64,000 nt of DNA from Sacculina carcini (Eukaryota > Arthropoda > Thecostraca > Sacculinidae): the NCBI GenBank assembly GCA_916048095.2, contig OU696596.1, positions 5,795,195-5,859,194 of the forward strand. Direction: 5' to 3'. Each line of letters starts with the position of its first letter. Positions within the stretch are counted from its first letter, which is position 1. Of this stretch, positions 21,487 through 32,805 are shown in pieces. A program made the translations under genes and the position numbers. Below the pieces are notes generated by a model. The model was not told the origin of the DNA. It saw only the letters and a list, made by a program, of their open reading frames with translations, and searched no databases.

Positions 21487-22851
21487 CTATTGGGCGTGGG
21501 ACGCGGAGTCCGGATGTAGAGTGTTGGGCAGGTGCTTTCTGCCTTCGTCAGTCTCGATCGTGACGAACTTGTCGATGGCGCCGGCCTTGGCGTCGCGATT
21601 GTTGCCCGCGTGTTCACGCGCACTGTATTCGGCGTCAACAGCTCTTCCATCGTGTCGAAACGTGATCGGTCCGCTGCTCAGTCTCATGCGGAATATCTGT
21701 CCTGTGGGTGCGAGTGTACGTGTTGACGTCAATTGCGCGGCATCCTGGTGGGCGTTGATCGAGTGACGCTGGCTGTCGAAGCGTGTTGCATCGCGCGTAC
21801 GATCGCTCGCCTCGAACAAACGACGGCTGCTACGCCGACGCATTGATTGCAAATATCGTCGCAATTCATGCACGAGGCCAAACGGCCGGTATGTAGGTTC
21901 CGGACGCCGGCGAGTTGCCGAGGCATAAGACAGGGGGATGGAATTGTAATAGCCGGACGTGCCGGGGCGTGGGGGCATCTGGTAGCGGTCTTGCACGTAA
22001 TGGTGAGGTGTCGATGGAGCGCGCGGACTGAATTTGCTGGTGCTATCATGTGTTGTATGTGTGTTGGGCACCCGTGGGGACGTCTTGCGCTTCTGGTCGC
22101 GCAGGTAAGCCTCCATGGGTGTCGGATGGCGACGAGTAGTCTGCATTTTTTGTACCAAATAGCTGCTGGTGCGGTTTTTATTCAGTATGTCGGCGTAGTT
22201 GTTGAGGAACGAATCGACGGCCTGCTGGTCGTAATTCTGCGCCAGTTCGGTAGTGTCGTCTGGCTGTGTCGTTTGCGATATGATGAAACTGCACTTCTTG
22301 CCCGACGTGCAGCCGATGTTGTACGTGGGCAGCTTATGGCCGTCCACGTTGGTGACACCATGCGGTCGCGCCACGCTGGTGAGCTTGTCGGTCGCGGGAC
22401 GGTCAAGGTCGGCACTGTTGACCGATGGTGTTGTGGGCCTCGCCTCGCTGGCTCCCAGGTCGATGTAGACCGGTCTTTGTGGTCGAATACTGGGTCGGAA
22501 CTGGGACTGTAGGTGACCTGGCTGGCTGGCTGCACTGCCGCCTCCTCCGCTGCTCAATCCGAACGGACGCGATGTGACGAGGAACGACGCCGGCAGGTGT
22601 GATGGCCCGTGACTGACGCCACCGTGGCCGCTCATCGTCGTGCCAGAGTCGGGTATCTCATTGTAGTGGACGTGAGGTGTGGCCGGTTTGTCGGCGGTAA
22701 TGATCCAAGCTCCGCCTCCGTCCGCTGTCGGAGCTTGATAGAGATGGGTGCGGCGACCAGGGGGCGGCGGTCGCACGTGCAGTGTGGTCGCCGCCACGGC
22801 TAGCGAGACGATCGCGGCGCAACATGCCAGATTCAAAATTGCTGTCCCCAT
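21487..22851 (-). CDS. Predicted secreted proline/arginine-rich protein, family unknown
   Basis: Uninterrupted 454-codon minus-strand frame starting at an ATG with a favourable context (ATC before, GGG after). Residues 1-20 (MGTAILNLACCAAIVSLAVA) are a strong signal peptide. The rest has no membrane segment and is rich in Pro, Arg, Ser, Thr and His, with PPPPGRR after the signal, a short Cys pair in TYNIGCTSGKKCSFII at about residues 185-200, and an Arg-rich stretch RRYLQSMRRRSSRR near residues 340-350. Base composition over the frame is clearly GC-richer than its flanks, which supports coding. I do not recognise the family. It may be a matrix, cuticle-like or propeptide-type protein. It could be the first exon of a longer gene, but the stop makes a single-exon gene simplest. 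Confidence 0.7.
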   Translation of the reverse strand: MGTAILNLACCAAIVSLAVAATTLHVRPPPPGRRTHLYQAPTADGGGAWIITADKPATPHVHYNEIPDSGTTMSGHGGVSHGPSHLPASFLVTSRPFGLSSGGGGSAASQPGHLQSQFRPSIRPQRPVYIDLGASEARPTTPSVNSADLDRPATDKLTSVARPHGVTNVDGHKLPTYNIGCTSGKKCSFIISQTTQPDDTTELAQNYDQQAVDSFLNNYADILNKNRTSSYLVQKMQTTRRHPTPMEAYLRDQKRKTSPRVPNTHTTHDSTSKFSPRAPSTPHHYVQDRYQMPPRPGTSGYYNSIPLSYASATRRRPEPTYRPFGLVHELRRYLQSMRRRSSRRLFEASDRTRDATRFDSQRHSINAHQDAAQLTSTRTLAPTGQIFRMRLSSGPITFRHDGRAVDAEYSAREHAGNNRDAKAGAIDKFVTIETDEGRKHLPNTLHPDSASHAQ

Positions 22852-23109
22852 GATGACGGCGTTTGTCGATTACAATTGGCCGGTCAATCGATGTGTCTGC
22901 AACAAACAAGCAGAGTCCGTCATGTCAAAAGCGAACAACATCATTCGGTAGGTGCCCTATTTTGTGTGTACCGACATCATTACTGTATTGGCTAGTTTTT
23001 TGCAGTAGCTGCTACATCAGTAGCTTATAGAAATACCAACCATTTTATTATATTGTACCAATTGGAGGTCACATACAGTCGTCGCGTGCCACCTGATCCC
23101 AGAGAAACT

Positions 23110-23385
23110 CAGTTTGATGAGATATCTCTGCTTCTCACTCAATTACTCCATTCGCCACTTTGTAATGCGTTTATATTTAGTTTTTTTCTGACTCGGTCAT
23201 TATTGCTGGCTTGTTCTGTTCCCGGTGCACAGTCAATTCTTATCTTTTATATTTGTTTATTTCTAGTCTTACTGGTATATTATTTATCCTGCGTGTCTGA
23301 TCGTCTGATTCTGATTTCGTGTGATTTGTTTTCTCATTCTTACTTAAGGTGCCCCATGTGTATGTGTATGTTGTTGCTTATGTAT

Positions 23386-23417
<32 letters not shown>

Positions 23418-23545
23418 TCCTATGTGTGCATTATGTGTTCTTACTGTTGTCACATGTTTATCTCCATAGTTGTGTTTGCCTTTTTAATTTTGTCGCGCTT
23501 CTGTGCATATTAGCGCTATATCAAATACATTGATTGATTGATGAC
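23110..23545 (+). repeat. LINE-B-like 3' UTR copy
   Basis: T-rich sequence ends AGCGCTATATCAAATACATT followed by an ATTG repeat. The terminal GCGCTATAtCAAATA matches the 3' ends of LINE-B copies at 14.8 and 16.74 kb. A (TG)n tract lies at about 23389-23418. No coding remains were seen. Confidence 0.6.
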
Positions 23546-24774
23546 TTGGTATCACTACGTAATTGCACAAGTAGAACACATAAAACAACTGAAAAAACAA
23601 CTCCATGTGATAGTTGCTTCTTCTCCACCAGCTGGTCAATTCAGGTCATTATTTTACTCTCAGCACATCGGACAGCATGTCCTGGTGTAATTGGACATGA
23701 CCCCGAAAGTGTTCGCGAATCAAGTCCAAACCATTTTATTTCGACTTCGGTTCTTCCGGCCCGCCGACGTTAGTTGCGCCTGCTTAATAAAATGTATCGA
23801 CGTAGTTTGTAGATGTTAGTTACTTTTATTTTTTCATTTCATGAAGCTCGTCCGTGCTTGATATGAAATGCCGAGCTCAGTTTTTTGTCATAGTTCCCAG
23901 AGCTTCCGTTGTGGCTTGCAAGTATTGACAATGATTATTATGCGCTCGTGTTTTTTCCAGTTACTCGTTCCGTTCTATGTTGTCTGAAGGCATGTAAATC
24001 ACATTATTGCTATTGTGTTGATTTGTTGGAAATTGCTATGTTGCATTGTTGCTAAAAGAACTTAATGCATTAGCAGTGTCTTCTTTGATTACATTAATTG
24101 TTTATTTTTTACTTACTTATTGATGCTTACGTTCATTTTACGATGTTCATTGTACGATTTGGTGGCGTGTTAAAAATATGACATCGAAACAGAAACAAGA
24201 AGAGGGTATTTGGGTGTGTGGAATTCTCTCCTCGCATAATTGCAAGGAGAAATTTGGAGGGGCAAAATATATATTTGCGTTGCATATTCTTGCAGGTTAC
24301 TTTTTCAATTTTCAGGTTAATTTTTTGCCAGCTCTAATAATGACAATTGACGTTTCTAATTGTATCACCCATTGCACATTATAAAAGGTTCCTAGTGTGT
24401 GAAAAAGTATGATTCATGCTGAATTACTAGAACATATGAGGGAAAATCCTTCCTGAAATTTTTCTCCCGGTGTTTAAATAAAATATTTCTCACAAATTTT
24501 TCAAAATCACTTATGCGATGAAGTTCCTTTGAATGTGAGATTGAGAACGCACCATGCAATTGAATCTATTGATCTTGTTGCTTGATACTTGCAACACGCT
24601 GAGTTCTAGGTCATTAAAATTGTTCTGCCCAATAAGAGTGTTATTGGTGGCAGCGGTTGAAGACATCTAGTCAATACGATCGTATCGATCATCAAAGGTG
24701 TGTTGAACGTAGTCAACCGATCTGTGCGATTCTCTCGCACTCAACGCTTTCAGCAATGACAGCACCACGCATAT
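23546..24774. other. Intergenic stretch, nothing recognised
   Basis: AT-rich DNA without a supported gene, RNA or repeat. Confidence 0.5.
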
Positions 24775-24780
24775 TTTATT
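24775..24780 (-). terminator. Polyadenylation signal AATAAA for the SLC66A3-like gene
   Basis: Minus-strand AATAAA about 200 bases downstream of the stop codon of the 24982-25644 frame. Confidence 0.5.
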
Positions 24781-24981
24781 CAATGCCCGGTCGTTTCGCG
24801 CAATGTGACTCTATTGGATAAATGTGACTTTTGAACGTGAATTAGGCGTACATATCAAGAGTGCAGGCGCATTTTCTCAATTTCGGTTAATGGCTGAAAG
24901 CACAGTCGGATCATATCGCTGTGTACTCAATGTGCGTTCATACTACAACTGCACGCGACACTTGACTGGCGTGCTTGTGCT

Positions 24982-25644
24982 TCACTGTTGCTTGTGTTTG
25001 TCTTCGCTGCGAGACCCGGCAGGACCGTGGCGATAGCGGTATGCCGCAGCCAGCACCGCGACGTTCAGCGCCAGACTGACCGAGTAGGAAGCGAGTAGCA
25101 GACGATCACCGCTCTCTGCCAGTGTAGTGATGATGCGCGCCGCTGAAGTCGCCGCCGCCAGCGTCCAGGTGACGGCACTGACGCCCCGTGCGTCGGCCTC
25201 CACAACGATGGCGCGTAACTGCACCACCTTGCTGCTCCAGCCTAGCGGCACGCTCAGCTGGAACAATAAGTCGGTGAGTGACTGCGGCACGTTGCCGCTT
25301 AACGCCACCGCCTCCGCTGCTAGACCGGCCGTCAACGCGGCCACGCTGCCGGCATGCAGACTTCCTGCCGTGTGCAGCACAAGAAGCAACAACAGCACGT
25401 CTTGCGGCACCAGCACGACGTATTCGAGGTACGAGTGCAGCGGATGGCCGTGCGAGCTGGTGTAGGCCAGCGTGATGCAGTAGTGCAGCGTCTCGAGCGC
25501 AAGACTGGCGCAACTGACTCCAGCCACTGAACCGCTGCGCCACACGGCTGCCAGTTGAGGCAACTTGAGTACCACGCAGCCGCCCACCGACAGCCAAGTG
25601 CAAGCAGCGACCAGCAACTGACTCCCGGGCTGCATAGACTGCAT
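24982..25644 (-). CDS. SLC66A3: SLC66A3-like PQ-loop membrane protein (single exon)
   Basis: A 220-residue multi-pass membrane protein. Near residues 14-31 it has CTWLSVGGCVVLKLPQLAAV; the KLPQ is the first PQ-loop motif. Near 70 it has HSYLEYVVLVPQDVLLLLLV, close to the TYLEYPILIAQDVILLL of vertebrate SLC66A3 (PQLC3). Further on there is a second conserved block SAVTWTLAAATSAARIITTL matching SALTWSLSSYTCATRIITTL. About seven hydrophobic helices and a short polar C-terminus fit the family length of about 200 residues. The role is inferred as a transporter-like protein of endomembranes; the substrate is not known from sequence. The ATG at 25644 is followed by a second in-frame ATG three codons later. 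The vertebrate gene has introns and this one has none. Confidence 0.88.
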   Translation of the reverse strand: MQSMQPGSQLLVAACTWLSVGGCVVLKLPQLAAVWRSGSVAGVSCASLALETLHYCITLAYTSSHGHPLHSYLEYVVLVPQDVLLLLLVLHTAGSLHAGSVAALTAGLAAEAVALSGNVPQSLTDLLFQLSVPLGWSSKVVQLRAIVVEADARGVSAVTWTLAAATSAARIITTLAESGDRLLLASYSVSLALNVAVLAAAYRYRHGPAGSRSEDKHKQQ

Positions 25645-26633
25645 GTTCGGCGGTAGCTGATTGTCCAGCCGAGTTTCAACTGACCGCGTCAGACCTGGTC
25701 GCTCAGTGGATGAGCTTGAATGGCTTCACAGACCAACACTGGTGGGGCGACACACCTACAGCTACACATAAACTCACGTGCGCGCGCACACACACACTCC
25801 GCTCGCGGCCTGGTGGTGATTATCGTCGCTATCGGTAGAACGACGAATATGGGCGCGTGCGGTGATACGGCGTGTCCGGTGCTGTACGACGTGGTTGATA
25901 TGGTACACACGCAACAGGCAGCACACACTCGTGCAAATCACTTGGAACGCGCTATTCTAGCGAGTGTTGTACTCAGCGTTGTTTCCAGCGAGCGTTACAT
26001 GCAGGGCAGCGTGTCTGCGACGTTCTACTCGCTGCACGAACCTTCCTAACACACACACGCGCACATACATACACACACATATCACACACATACACACACA
26101 CACGCTCTTCGTATTTTGCTCTTGCTCGCTCTCTCTTGTGTCCGGCGTCAGAATCGTATCCTGCACATTGTTGTCGCCAGTTCGTATTGTGACGCGGATT
26201 TTTTCGATGTTGACCTTGAGTGTGCGACTTGCCGCTCTCCAAGCCGGTGTGGTTTTCTCTTGAGCGGTCATTGTTCATTCAAGTTTTCTCTGGCTCACCG
26301 GGTGGCTTATGCTGTCATACGTTTTCGTGCGTGTGAAATACCAGGGGCTTAATCAACAAATTTCTCAAAGTATTCGCATAGTTTTGTCACCGTTCAGATC
26401 ATAGGTAAACCAGACAGCTGCCTAGGGCCTCAGATTGCTGGGGGATCTTCGTACAGGAATCACACAGAAATATAGCACTTCGTATAACATTGTCAATTCC
26501 GATTGTCATTGCATCAGGGACGACGAGATAGGTGGCTATGATGTCTATACATGATTGAGATACAGATATCTTCGAGTCTAAGTCTGAATTGACATTTCAT
26601 CTGGGACCACCAAATAATATGCTCTGCCTGGAC
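25645..26633. other. GC-richer upstream region of the SLC66A3-like gene, with (CA)n
   Basis: Sequence at 25645-26050 is GC-richer than its surroundings and probably holds the 5' UTR and promoter of the minus-strand gene. I cannot place a start site. CA-rich tracts lie at 25780-25800 and 26049-26105. The open frames are not protein-like. Confidence 0.4.
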
Positions 26634-26825
26634 CAGTGGTTCTTGACCTTATTTCTCTTATTCCCACTTCTTAATGAGTCATCTGTTAATGAGTCATTTT
26701 CCTCAATAGCGCTGATAAATTCCATAAATTCAGTTGTTACATCAAAGTAAATGTCAAGAAGTCATTAGAAACAAAAATAAACGAATTTGAATTGATAAAA
26801 ACACATTTGTCCTTCTGTCACGCAA
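26634..26825 (-). mobile_element. hAT-like MITE family 4, truncated copy
   Basis: CAGTGGTTCTTGACC, CGCTGATAAATTC and AACGAATTTGAATTGATAAA match the reverse complement of the 6911-7124 element in order. The other inverted end is missing. Confidence 0.7.
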
Positions 26826-27159
26826 ACGGACTATTGTTTTTGTGAATGTGGAATTATTCGTCGCCTGAATAGTTTTGACGAATTTTTTTATAGCTCGTGT
26901 ATACGAAATCCCACGGAAATAATATTCAACGATTAAAGTTCGTTCTTGGCAAAACGACATGTCCACTGCACAGCGAACTTCACTATGCTATCAGCATCAT
27001 ACGACTGAACCAATATACTTTGTTTAATTAAAGCACTCAACGACTGCAACAGGTTTCAAGCCAGGTAGATTATCGCTCTCAGTATAGATCACTTGAACAT
27101 TATTTGTTGATACTCCTGTAATGTCAACCTACTATTGTAGATATATCTAACATGGTTAC
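26826..27159. other. Intergenic, nothing recognised
   Basis: Short AT-rich stretch with no supported feature. Confidence 0.4.
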
Positions 27160-27410
27160 ATTATTATTATTATCATTAATTACAGGCATATTCAGTAGCA
27201 TGGGGGTAGAGTGCAAGCACTATTACCACCCTGCGGTGGCCCCATGTACCGGAAACGGCCAAAAGATTCAGAGAGAAAGATATTTATAAAAGAAAATAAT
27301 TCCAGAAAGATAGTACGGAAAAAATTCATATATAGCAATAAGTAATAAACCATCATCCGACAACACTTCATAATGTCACTCCGCTTACATCTCCCTATAC
27401 TGGTTCTTGT
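27160..27410 (-). repeat. TAA-tailed double-hairpin repeat, copy A2
   Basis: Minus-strand copy with intact CCACCGCAGGGTGG and AGTGCTTGCACT hairpins, a preceding CCGGTACATGGGGCC and a (TAA)n tail at 27160-27185. Its upstream part matches A3, A5 and A8 (AGTGACATTATGAAGTGTTG). Confidence 0.85.
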
Positions 27411-27637
27411 TGATGTGCGTCGCTCTTCGATTTCAATCAATTTCGACGTTTTTTGTGGTTTGCGTTTCTGTTCGACCTGAGTGTGAATGTGTCAGTGTGA
27501 ACTGTGCATACTACTAATTAAGCCCACTATTATATAAACCTCGACTACAGGGTATTGTGCTGTGTTGTATGATTTGTTTATTTATTCAGCGCACGAACAT
27601 GCATGTGTGTAATCGGATATGTGTATATTCGAATTAA

Positions 27638-27680
<43 letters not shown>

Positions 27681-27834
27681 TGTGAGTGTAGGTGTGTGTG
27701 TGTTTGGATAAGTGCGCGAGTGTTCTCGCTGGTCCAGCCAGTGTGTTAGTCATGCTGAACACAGAAGTACGCATTCTAACACTGGTTTAACTTGGTGCTG
27801 AGGCCTGGGGGACTGTATTGCGACATTGACCAAG
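27411..27834. other. Upstream region of the PAGR1-like gene with (TG)n
   Basis: A (TG)n microsatellite at about 27639-27700 lies about 135-195 bases before the start codon. No TATA box or initiator can be assigned with confidence. Confidence 0.5.
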
Positions 27835-28431
27835 ATGAGCATTGTTGCTGAGACGGACGGTGTCACCGAGGCTGTCACTTCGTCACTGAGCTCACTATCT
27901 ACGGATGGGCTTGCAGGTAGAGACGACTGGATCGTGCCGGAATCAGATGAGGAGGATGAGGGACAAAGTGGTCACGGTCTTTACTCGGGATGGGGCGAGT
28001 ACAACGGAGAGATCGCACCTCCGCTGTCACTGGTGCAATCCCTCTACGAGAGTCTTGACAAGCACGGCGTTGACGCTCTGTCCCTGCTTTGGCGTTGTCC
28101 GGGACGCCGTGCTTGTGAGCAAGCAGGCATGTCGTCCGCTGCCACCGCCAAACAATCGCCCGTCCCTGTCCGACAGCAGCTGCCCGACACGTCGGATTTT
28201 GACTTCGCTGGCGACGAGTTTGGCTCGCAGCCACTAAAAACGCCGCGCCGACAACCGGGAGCGGCGCCACGCGGTAGCGCGAAAAAGAAGTCGACAAGTT
28301 TCGACAGTATTCTCAAGAATATGAAGCGCACTCGACAGTTAGAGGCGCAGGAGGCGCTCCAAGAATCAACCGTGCTGAAGCAGAAACAAGCAAACGGTGG
28401 GCGTGCATCGAAATTGCCACCAAATATTTGA
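27835..28431 (+). CDS. PAGR1: PAGR1 (PA1)-like chromatin cofactor, single exon
   Basis: A 198-residue protein starting at the ATG at 27835. The order of conserved blocks matches PAXIP1-associated glutamate-rich protein 1: an acidic DDWIVPESDEEDEG (human DWCVPCSDEE), then APPLSLVQSLYESLDKHGVD (PPPSEIQRLYELLAAHG), then DFDFAGDEF and LKTPRR (FDFDDEPVTPK), and finally TSFDSILKNMKRTRQLEAQE (RLDKVLSDMKRHKKLEEQ). PAGR1 is a nuclear subunit of the KMT2C/D H3K4 methyltransferase complex. The protein has no enzymatic motif, is mostly disordered and has a basic C-terminus, as in the family. An AATAAA lies 168 bases after the stop. The TTG three codons upstream is not a likely start. Confidence 0.88.
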   Translation: MSIVAETDGVTEAVTSSLSSLSTDGLAGRDDWIVPESDEEDEGQSGHGLYSGWGEYNGEIAPPLSLVQSLYESLDKHGVDALSLLWRCPGRRACEQAGMSSAATAKQSPVPVRQQLPDTSDFDFAGDEFGSQPLKTPRRQPGAAPRGSAKKKSTSFDSILKNMKRTRQLEAQEALQESTVLKQKQANGGRASKLPPNI

Positions 28432-28598
28432 TCAACACAGTTTCTGTTGTTTCGCCTTATTTCCATATCTCACTCGGTGACGTTCAATGTTTGCGCGTGC
28501 CATGCATCCATAAATGCCATCATCGCGCGCTAACAGGCTTAGTTTTTGGTCATATATCACTGAATTAGTATCAATGATGCGTGTATGTGTGTTCCAGC

Positions 28599-28604
28599 AA
28601 TAAA
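28599..28604 (+). terminator. Polyadenylation signal AATAAA for the PAGR1-like gene
   Basis: Canonical AATAAA about 170 bases downstream of the stop, followed by a GT-containing stretch. Confidence 0.6.
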
Positions 28605-29174
28605 TACCATAGCGAACGACCCTGTGTCTCATTTGTTATTCAATCGTCCTTTTTCAAAGAGGTAGAATGCTTAATCCGTGCAATCAGTGATATCCGCGAT
28701 ACATTTGATTATGGCTGAATATGTAAAGTCACACACATTATTGACCCATCACCAAATATGCTAACTTTCCTGTGACGTAAACAATAGTTTTGCCTATATC
28801 ATTGATGAACACACCTAAAAACATGCCTAATTCCTTCATCTATCCCCTCGCATGTGGAGCAATTAAGTTCTTTCCATCTATCCATGTTTCATTTTCCATT
28901 TCTCACTATCATGCTGTACACGCAACACGGATGAACGGTATGAAGTATCACGGATAATTAGAAACTGCATGATTTTTTCTATGACTGAAACATGCGAATG
29001 CTTTCACCTATAGCCTGCTTTGGTGGATCTCTCGAATATTGAGGAATTTACTGAGACCACATTGATCGTGAACGCGACACCAATCGAAAACTATAAGGTG
29101 ATCAGCGCATAAGTGGCGACGCGACTGCGTAAGAGGAAATTTCTTGTGATTATCGCGTTCAACCAGCCCAGATA
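28605..29174. other. Intergenic, nothing recognised
   Basis: AT-rich, no supported feature. Confidence 0.4.
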
Positions 29175-29426
29175 CAGTGGCGGATCCAGAGTGCAATTTT
29201 GGGAGGGCAGAATTTATTTTTGGGGGGCTGAATTTTGGGGTCGACCAGTCATGTATATGCATAATTGTGCAGCGTCTTTGCGACAATGCTTGTATAAAAA
29301 AAATTGCACATCAATATTTTTTCTTGACCTCTTTTAGTGAGCCTATTGGTTATGAGGAGTTTATGGAATCATTTGGGGGGAGGTGGGGGGGTTAGTGTCC
29401 TGAGCCTTCCTCTGGATCCGCCAGTG
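29175..29426 (+). mobile_element. hAT-like MITE family 1 (CAGTGGCGGATCC ends)
   Basis: Perfect 13 bp inverted ends CAGTGGCGGATCC and GGATCCGCCAGTG enclose 252 bp. Flanking octamers CCCAGATA (29167-29174) and TTCAGATA (29427-29434) share CAGATA, consistent with an aged 8 bp hAT target duplication. The interior TTGGTTATGAGGAGTTTATG recurs in the copies at 37.9 and 58.1 kb. Confidence 0.85.
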
Positions 29427-29434
29427 TTCAGATA

Positions 29435-30661
29435 CATAGAGCACACTGTTGAATCAGTATCGTCTGATCGTTAAAAAACCGTCCGGATGTTCAACACCGC
29501 AGCATCGAGTACCTAAATCCATAGGTATGCACAGTACACACAAACAAGGGCGCTTTCAACGCCACTATCGCAAGAATCGTCCTCCAACGTGTCGACATAC
29601 TGAGTTTATTATTGTGGTTCAGTATCATTTACTATCGTTTATATACATTCGTTATCTTTAATTTCATTTCGCTTTAACACCTGCCCACATTCTCCGACAT
29701 TCAGTTGATGTTTGTTTGATTGCAGCGAATAACATTCTCCATCGGTCGATGTACTCGTTGCGCATGAGAATGTCTTTTCGAACGGTCACTGATGGTAAAC
29801 AGTGACGCATTCCACCAACTCAGTACTCTCATTACCTCTGCCAAACCTCTGGTTCCCATGAGTAAGCTGTTGTCTCCGCCTCCTCTCTACGACTTTCACT
29901 AGAATTTCAGTTTCAAATTATCTTGCAGGTGTTCGGATGAGTGTGTTTCGCACTGTGCGTGTGTTGATTGCTGCACTGTGAGCGGGTATTGTTTGTCTTT
30001 GTGGGTGCGTGCGAGTGAGCACGCACCGCTATCTTGCAGACGGCGTAAACAAAGCATTATGTGCTCACCGGAACGTGTGCAATAGAAAGCCGACAATCTG
30101 GGCCACGTTGAATCTCAAGGTCTCGACTTTTTGCCGGCTCCGCGCTAAAGACCCGCATCAGCGGTTTGATTCGGAAACGATGTGAAATAGCAAGTGTGCG
30201 ACGACATTGACCGAATCACACAGACGATGCTCAGTAATGCGGTCGCGCAGAGGCACACACAAACGTTCTAAACGAACCTTTGTGGTTGGAACTGCAGATT
30301 AAGCCGCTTGTTTGTCCTTTGCTGTGTGAGTGTTCATTTGTCGAGTTTCTACCGTTATATGTACACAAAGACACTTGTGGGCATATTCCGACCGGGCGTG
30401 ACGATAAACAGAGAAAGACGAGCATATTAGACTGCTCAGTAACTTAAGAGAGTATTTCGCAGCTCCAATACTTCACTTGTCTGAAAGAGCCCAGATGGGT
30501 TGATGTTTGAAACGCATTGGATACAAAGGTCACGCTAATTGATTCAGGACGATATGTTTGTATAACAAAAGTGTGACCTACACGCAATCAACGGAACATT
30601 TCTTGAAAACATTGCATTCGATCAATTAATAACAAATCGTAGTTGAAAAATAACATCATAT
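29435..30661. other. Intergenic, nothing recognised
   Basis: No gene or repeat family member could be supported. Confidence 0.4.
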
Positions 30662-30760
30662 CAGTGGCGGCGCCAGGATTTTGCAGGGGGTGAGGGGGGC
30701 TAAGAGAAAATATGTGGGGCTTGGCGAAACATATGCTGATCATATTTCGAATCTCTAAAG
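30662..30760 (+). mobile_element. MITE family 2 left-end fragment
   Basis: CAGTGGCGGCGCCAGGATTT and GGGGCTTGGCGAA match the left end of the complete copy at 52114. No right end was found. Confidence 0.65.
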
Positions 30761-32099
30761 TGAGGACACTTGTGCGCGCGCGAAATTTTATATATTTTTA
30801 AATTGACTGCATGACAAAATATATTGTTCAACATTGATATAGAAAAATCTTTTAGGTGTTAATTTACGTTTTTCAGCAAATTATCGTACATATTCGCACT
30901 TTATCAATATACTATAATGAAGCTTGTGCTTTTGGATAAAGACAACTTTGATAGACAAAATTTTTTCATCCTGAATTAGCTCTGGTAATTAAGTTCCCTT
31001 GAAAACATGCATGATAATTTTGGTTTAAAACATTGGCTTAATGACCGGAACCTACGGTATATATGTTGAACGTATTGGTTCCAATAGCCAGTTCAATCTA
31101 AAACATTTTCAAGAGGCGCCTCTTGAAATTATAGCTCGAGTGACAATTATCAAGCAAACCGCATGTTCACGTATTTAATCAGCAGGGCTGTCCTATACCC
31201 GTGCCTAACTGCATCTGCCAGCGGTGGACTCAGGGAGAGAAAAACTGAGCAACGGCTACCCAATTGCTCAATGAAGTTCCAATGACTAGTATTTCAAAAG
31301 GCGTGTGTATTGATAAAACGCAGAGCGAAAAAATACTCAGTATGGTAGATTAGTAGCGAAATATTACAAAGACGAAATGAAACCTATGTTGAGTCGCCAG
31401 CGAAAAGTTCATATTTGTCTGTGTCAGCCGTGTGCGCCCCTGTGTTTTTTACATGTTCTGCATACGGACTTATTCACGTTTTTTCGACAAAAGGTGAGCA
31501 TGTGTTTAGTCAGTAATTATTATGTGTACAGGGTAAATCTTGGTCTGCCAGCTTCAGTTTGTTTCCTAACGATATCGTAGTATAGTTTAGTTATAATAAA
31601 TAATAATAACTATCATTATTAGTTGGCTTAGCTCAGTATACTTGCAGCAATAACCAGGGCATTGGTGGCGTTGTGTCATTTTCTATGCATCGATATATCA
31701 ATCGATTGTTCAAAGATATTATAGACAAGATACTAATAAAACAATTTGCATACACTTCACATAGAGCGAGTTTAACGGGGCATTATTTAGAAAACTTGGT
31801 TGTAGCTTACCTGAACTAATCATTCATCTTGAGTTTCTACTGACTTTGGAATATACAATTCTTGTATCTCCGTTGCGGTGGCTACGCATCTTCAGAAAGT
31901 GTTTCAACCAAGTGTTTTGCCGCCTTCTTTGTCGTAAAACCAAGTTATCGTCGAAAGTCGTGCGCTAACCAAATTAGTGTGACTTATGAAACGTGTCAAC
32001 AATAAAACTCCTCTTCGACAAGCCGCGTCGAGCAGTCATGTCCGACTGCGACAAAACATTCGGGCAAACACAAATTAGTGACACTTGCAGTGAAGCCGC
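30761..32099. other. Intergenic, nothing recognised
   Basis: AT-rich DNA with only short unsupported open frames. Confidence 0.4.
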
Positions 32100-32805
32100 A
32101 AGATCTCATAAAACGGTTTCATGGTGACGTCAGTCCAATTGGGCCGAAAAGGCTGATTTTATGAGCCGCTTGCGCCGAAATTTGTGCCGTCAACTCGCGC
32201 TGGGAACACCGAGCACTGTGAAGCGACAAGGAGTGACATTCGCAGAGGAGCGACGTGTGTCCACGTGCCAGGGCTGCCAGGTGGCACGACGGAGAAAATG
32301 ACAAGGATGGCAAGCCTGGCAAGTACTGACACTCTCGCTGCCACCTCCTTCGTATCAGCGGCGCCACGTGAAATCGTCCGACATGACGGCAGACGGCTTT
32401 GTCGCGTGCACACCTGCGCCACAAATAGAGCCGAACGCCGAGTCGCTTTCGACACGAGCGCACCGTGAACTCCGCTCTTATGTCGGCTTGTCTATCTGTC
32501 TGTCTGTCTGTCTGCATGCGACACTGGCCGTTTCTAGCAGGTGTCAGCCGTCCGTGAAGAGAGACAATGTCTTGGCGCTGGCGGCCACAACTGGCGGCTC
32601 GATGGCTACGACTGAGGCTGGAAAGCGCGCGATTTCTTGCGCTGCCGCCAGCACAAGAATGAAGCTGCACCTTGTGAACAGCACACCTGCATGCTCCCAG
32701 CCTGTACAACCGTACCGTACACTGTTCATCAATGTCTTTCACCGTCTACCAGCTTTCACTACTCGTGACAATCCCGCGGAGCTACGTAGTGACATGTGTG
32801 TACGA

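Noticed and set aside
21847..22512. 221-codon plus-strand frame opposite the secreted-protein gene
   Set aside because: The signal peptide and composition support the minus-strand frame. The plus frame has no recognisable domain and starts mid-gene.
27899..28466. Minus-strand frames overlapping the PAGR1-like gene
   Set aside because: Shadow frames of a GC-rich coding exon. The plus-strand frame matches a known family along its length.
32119..32742. 207-codon minus-strand frame in the GC-rich island
   Set aside because: It includes a TDRQTDRQ stretch from a simple repeat. Competing plus-strand frames exist and no family resemblance was seen.
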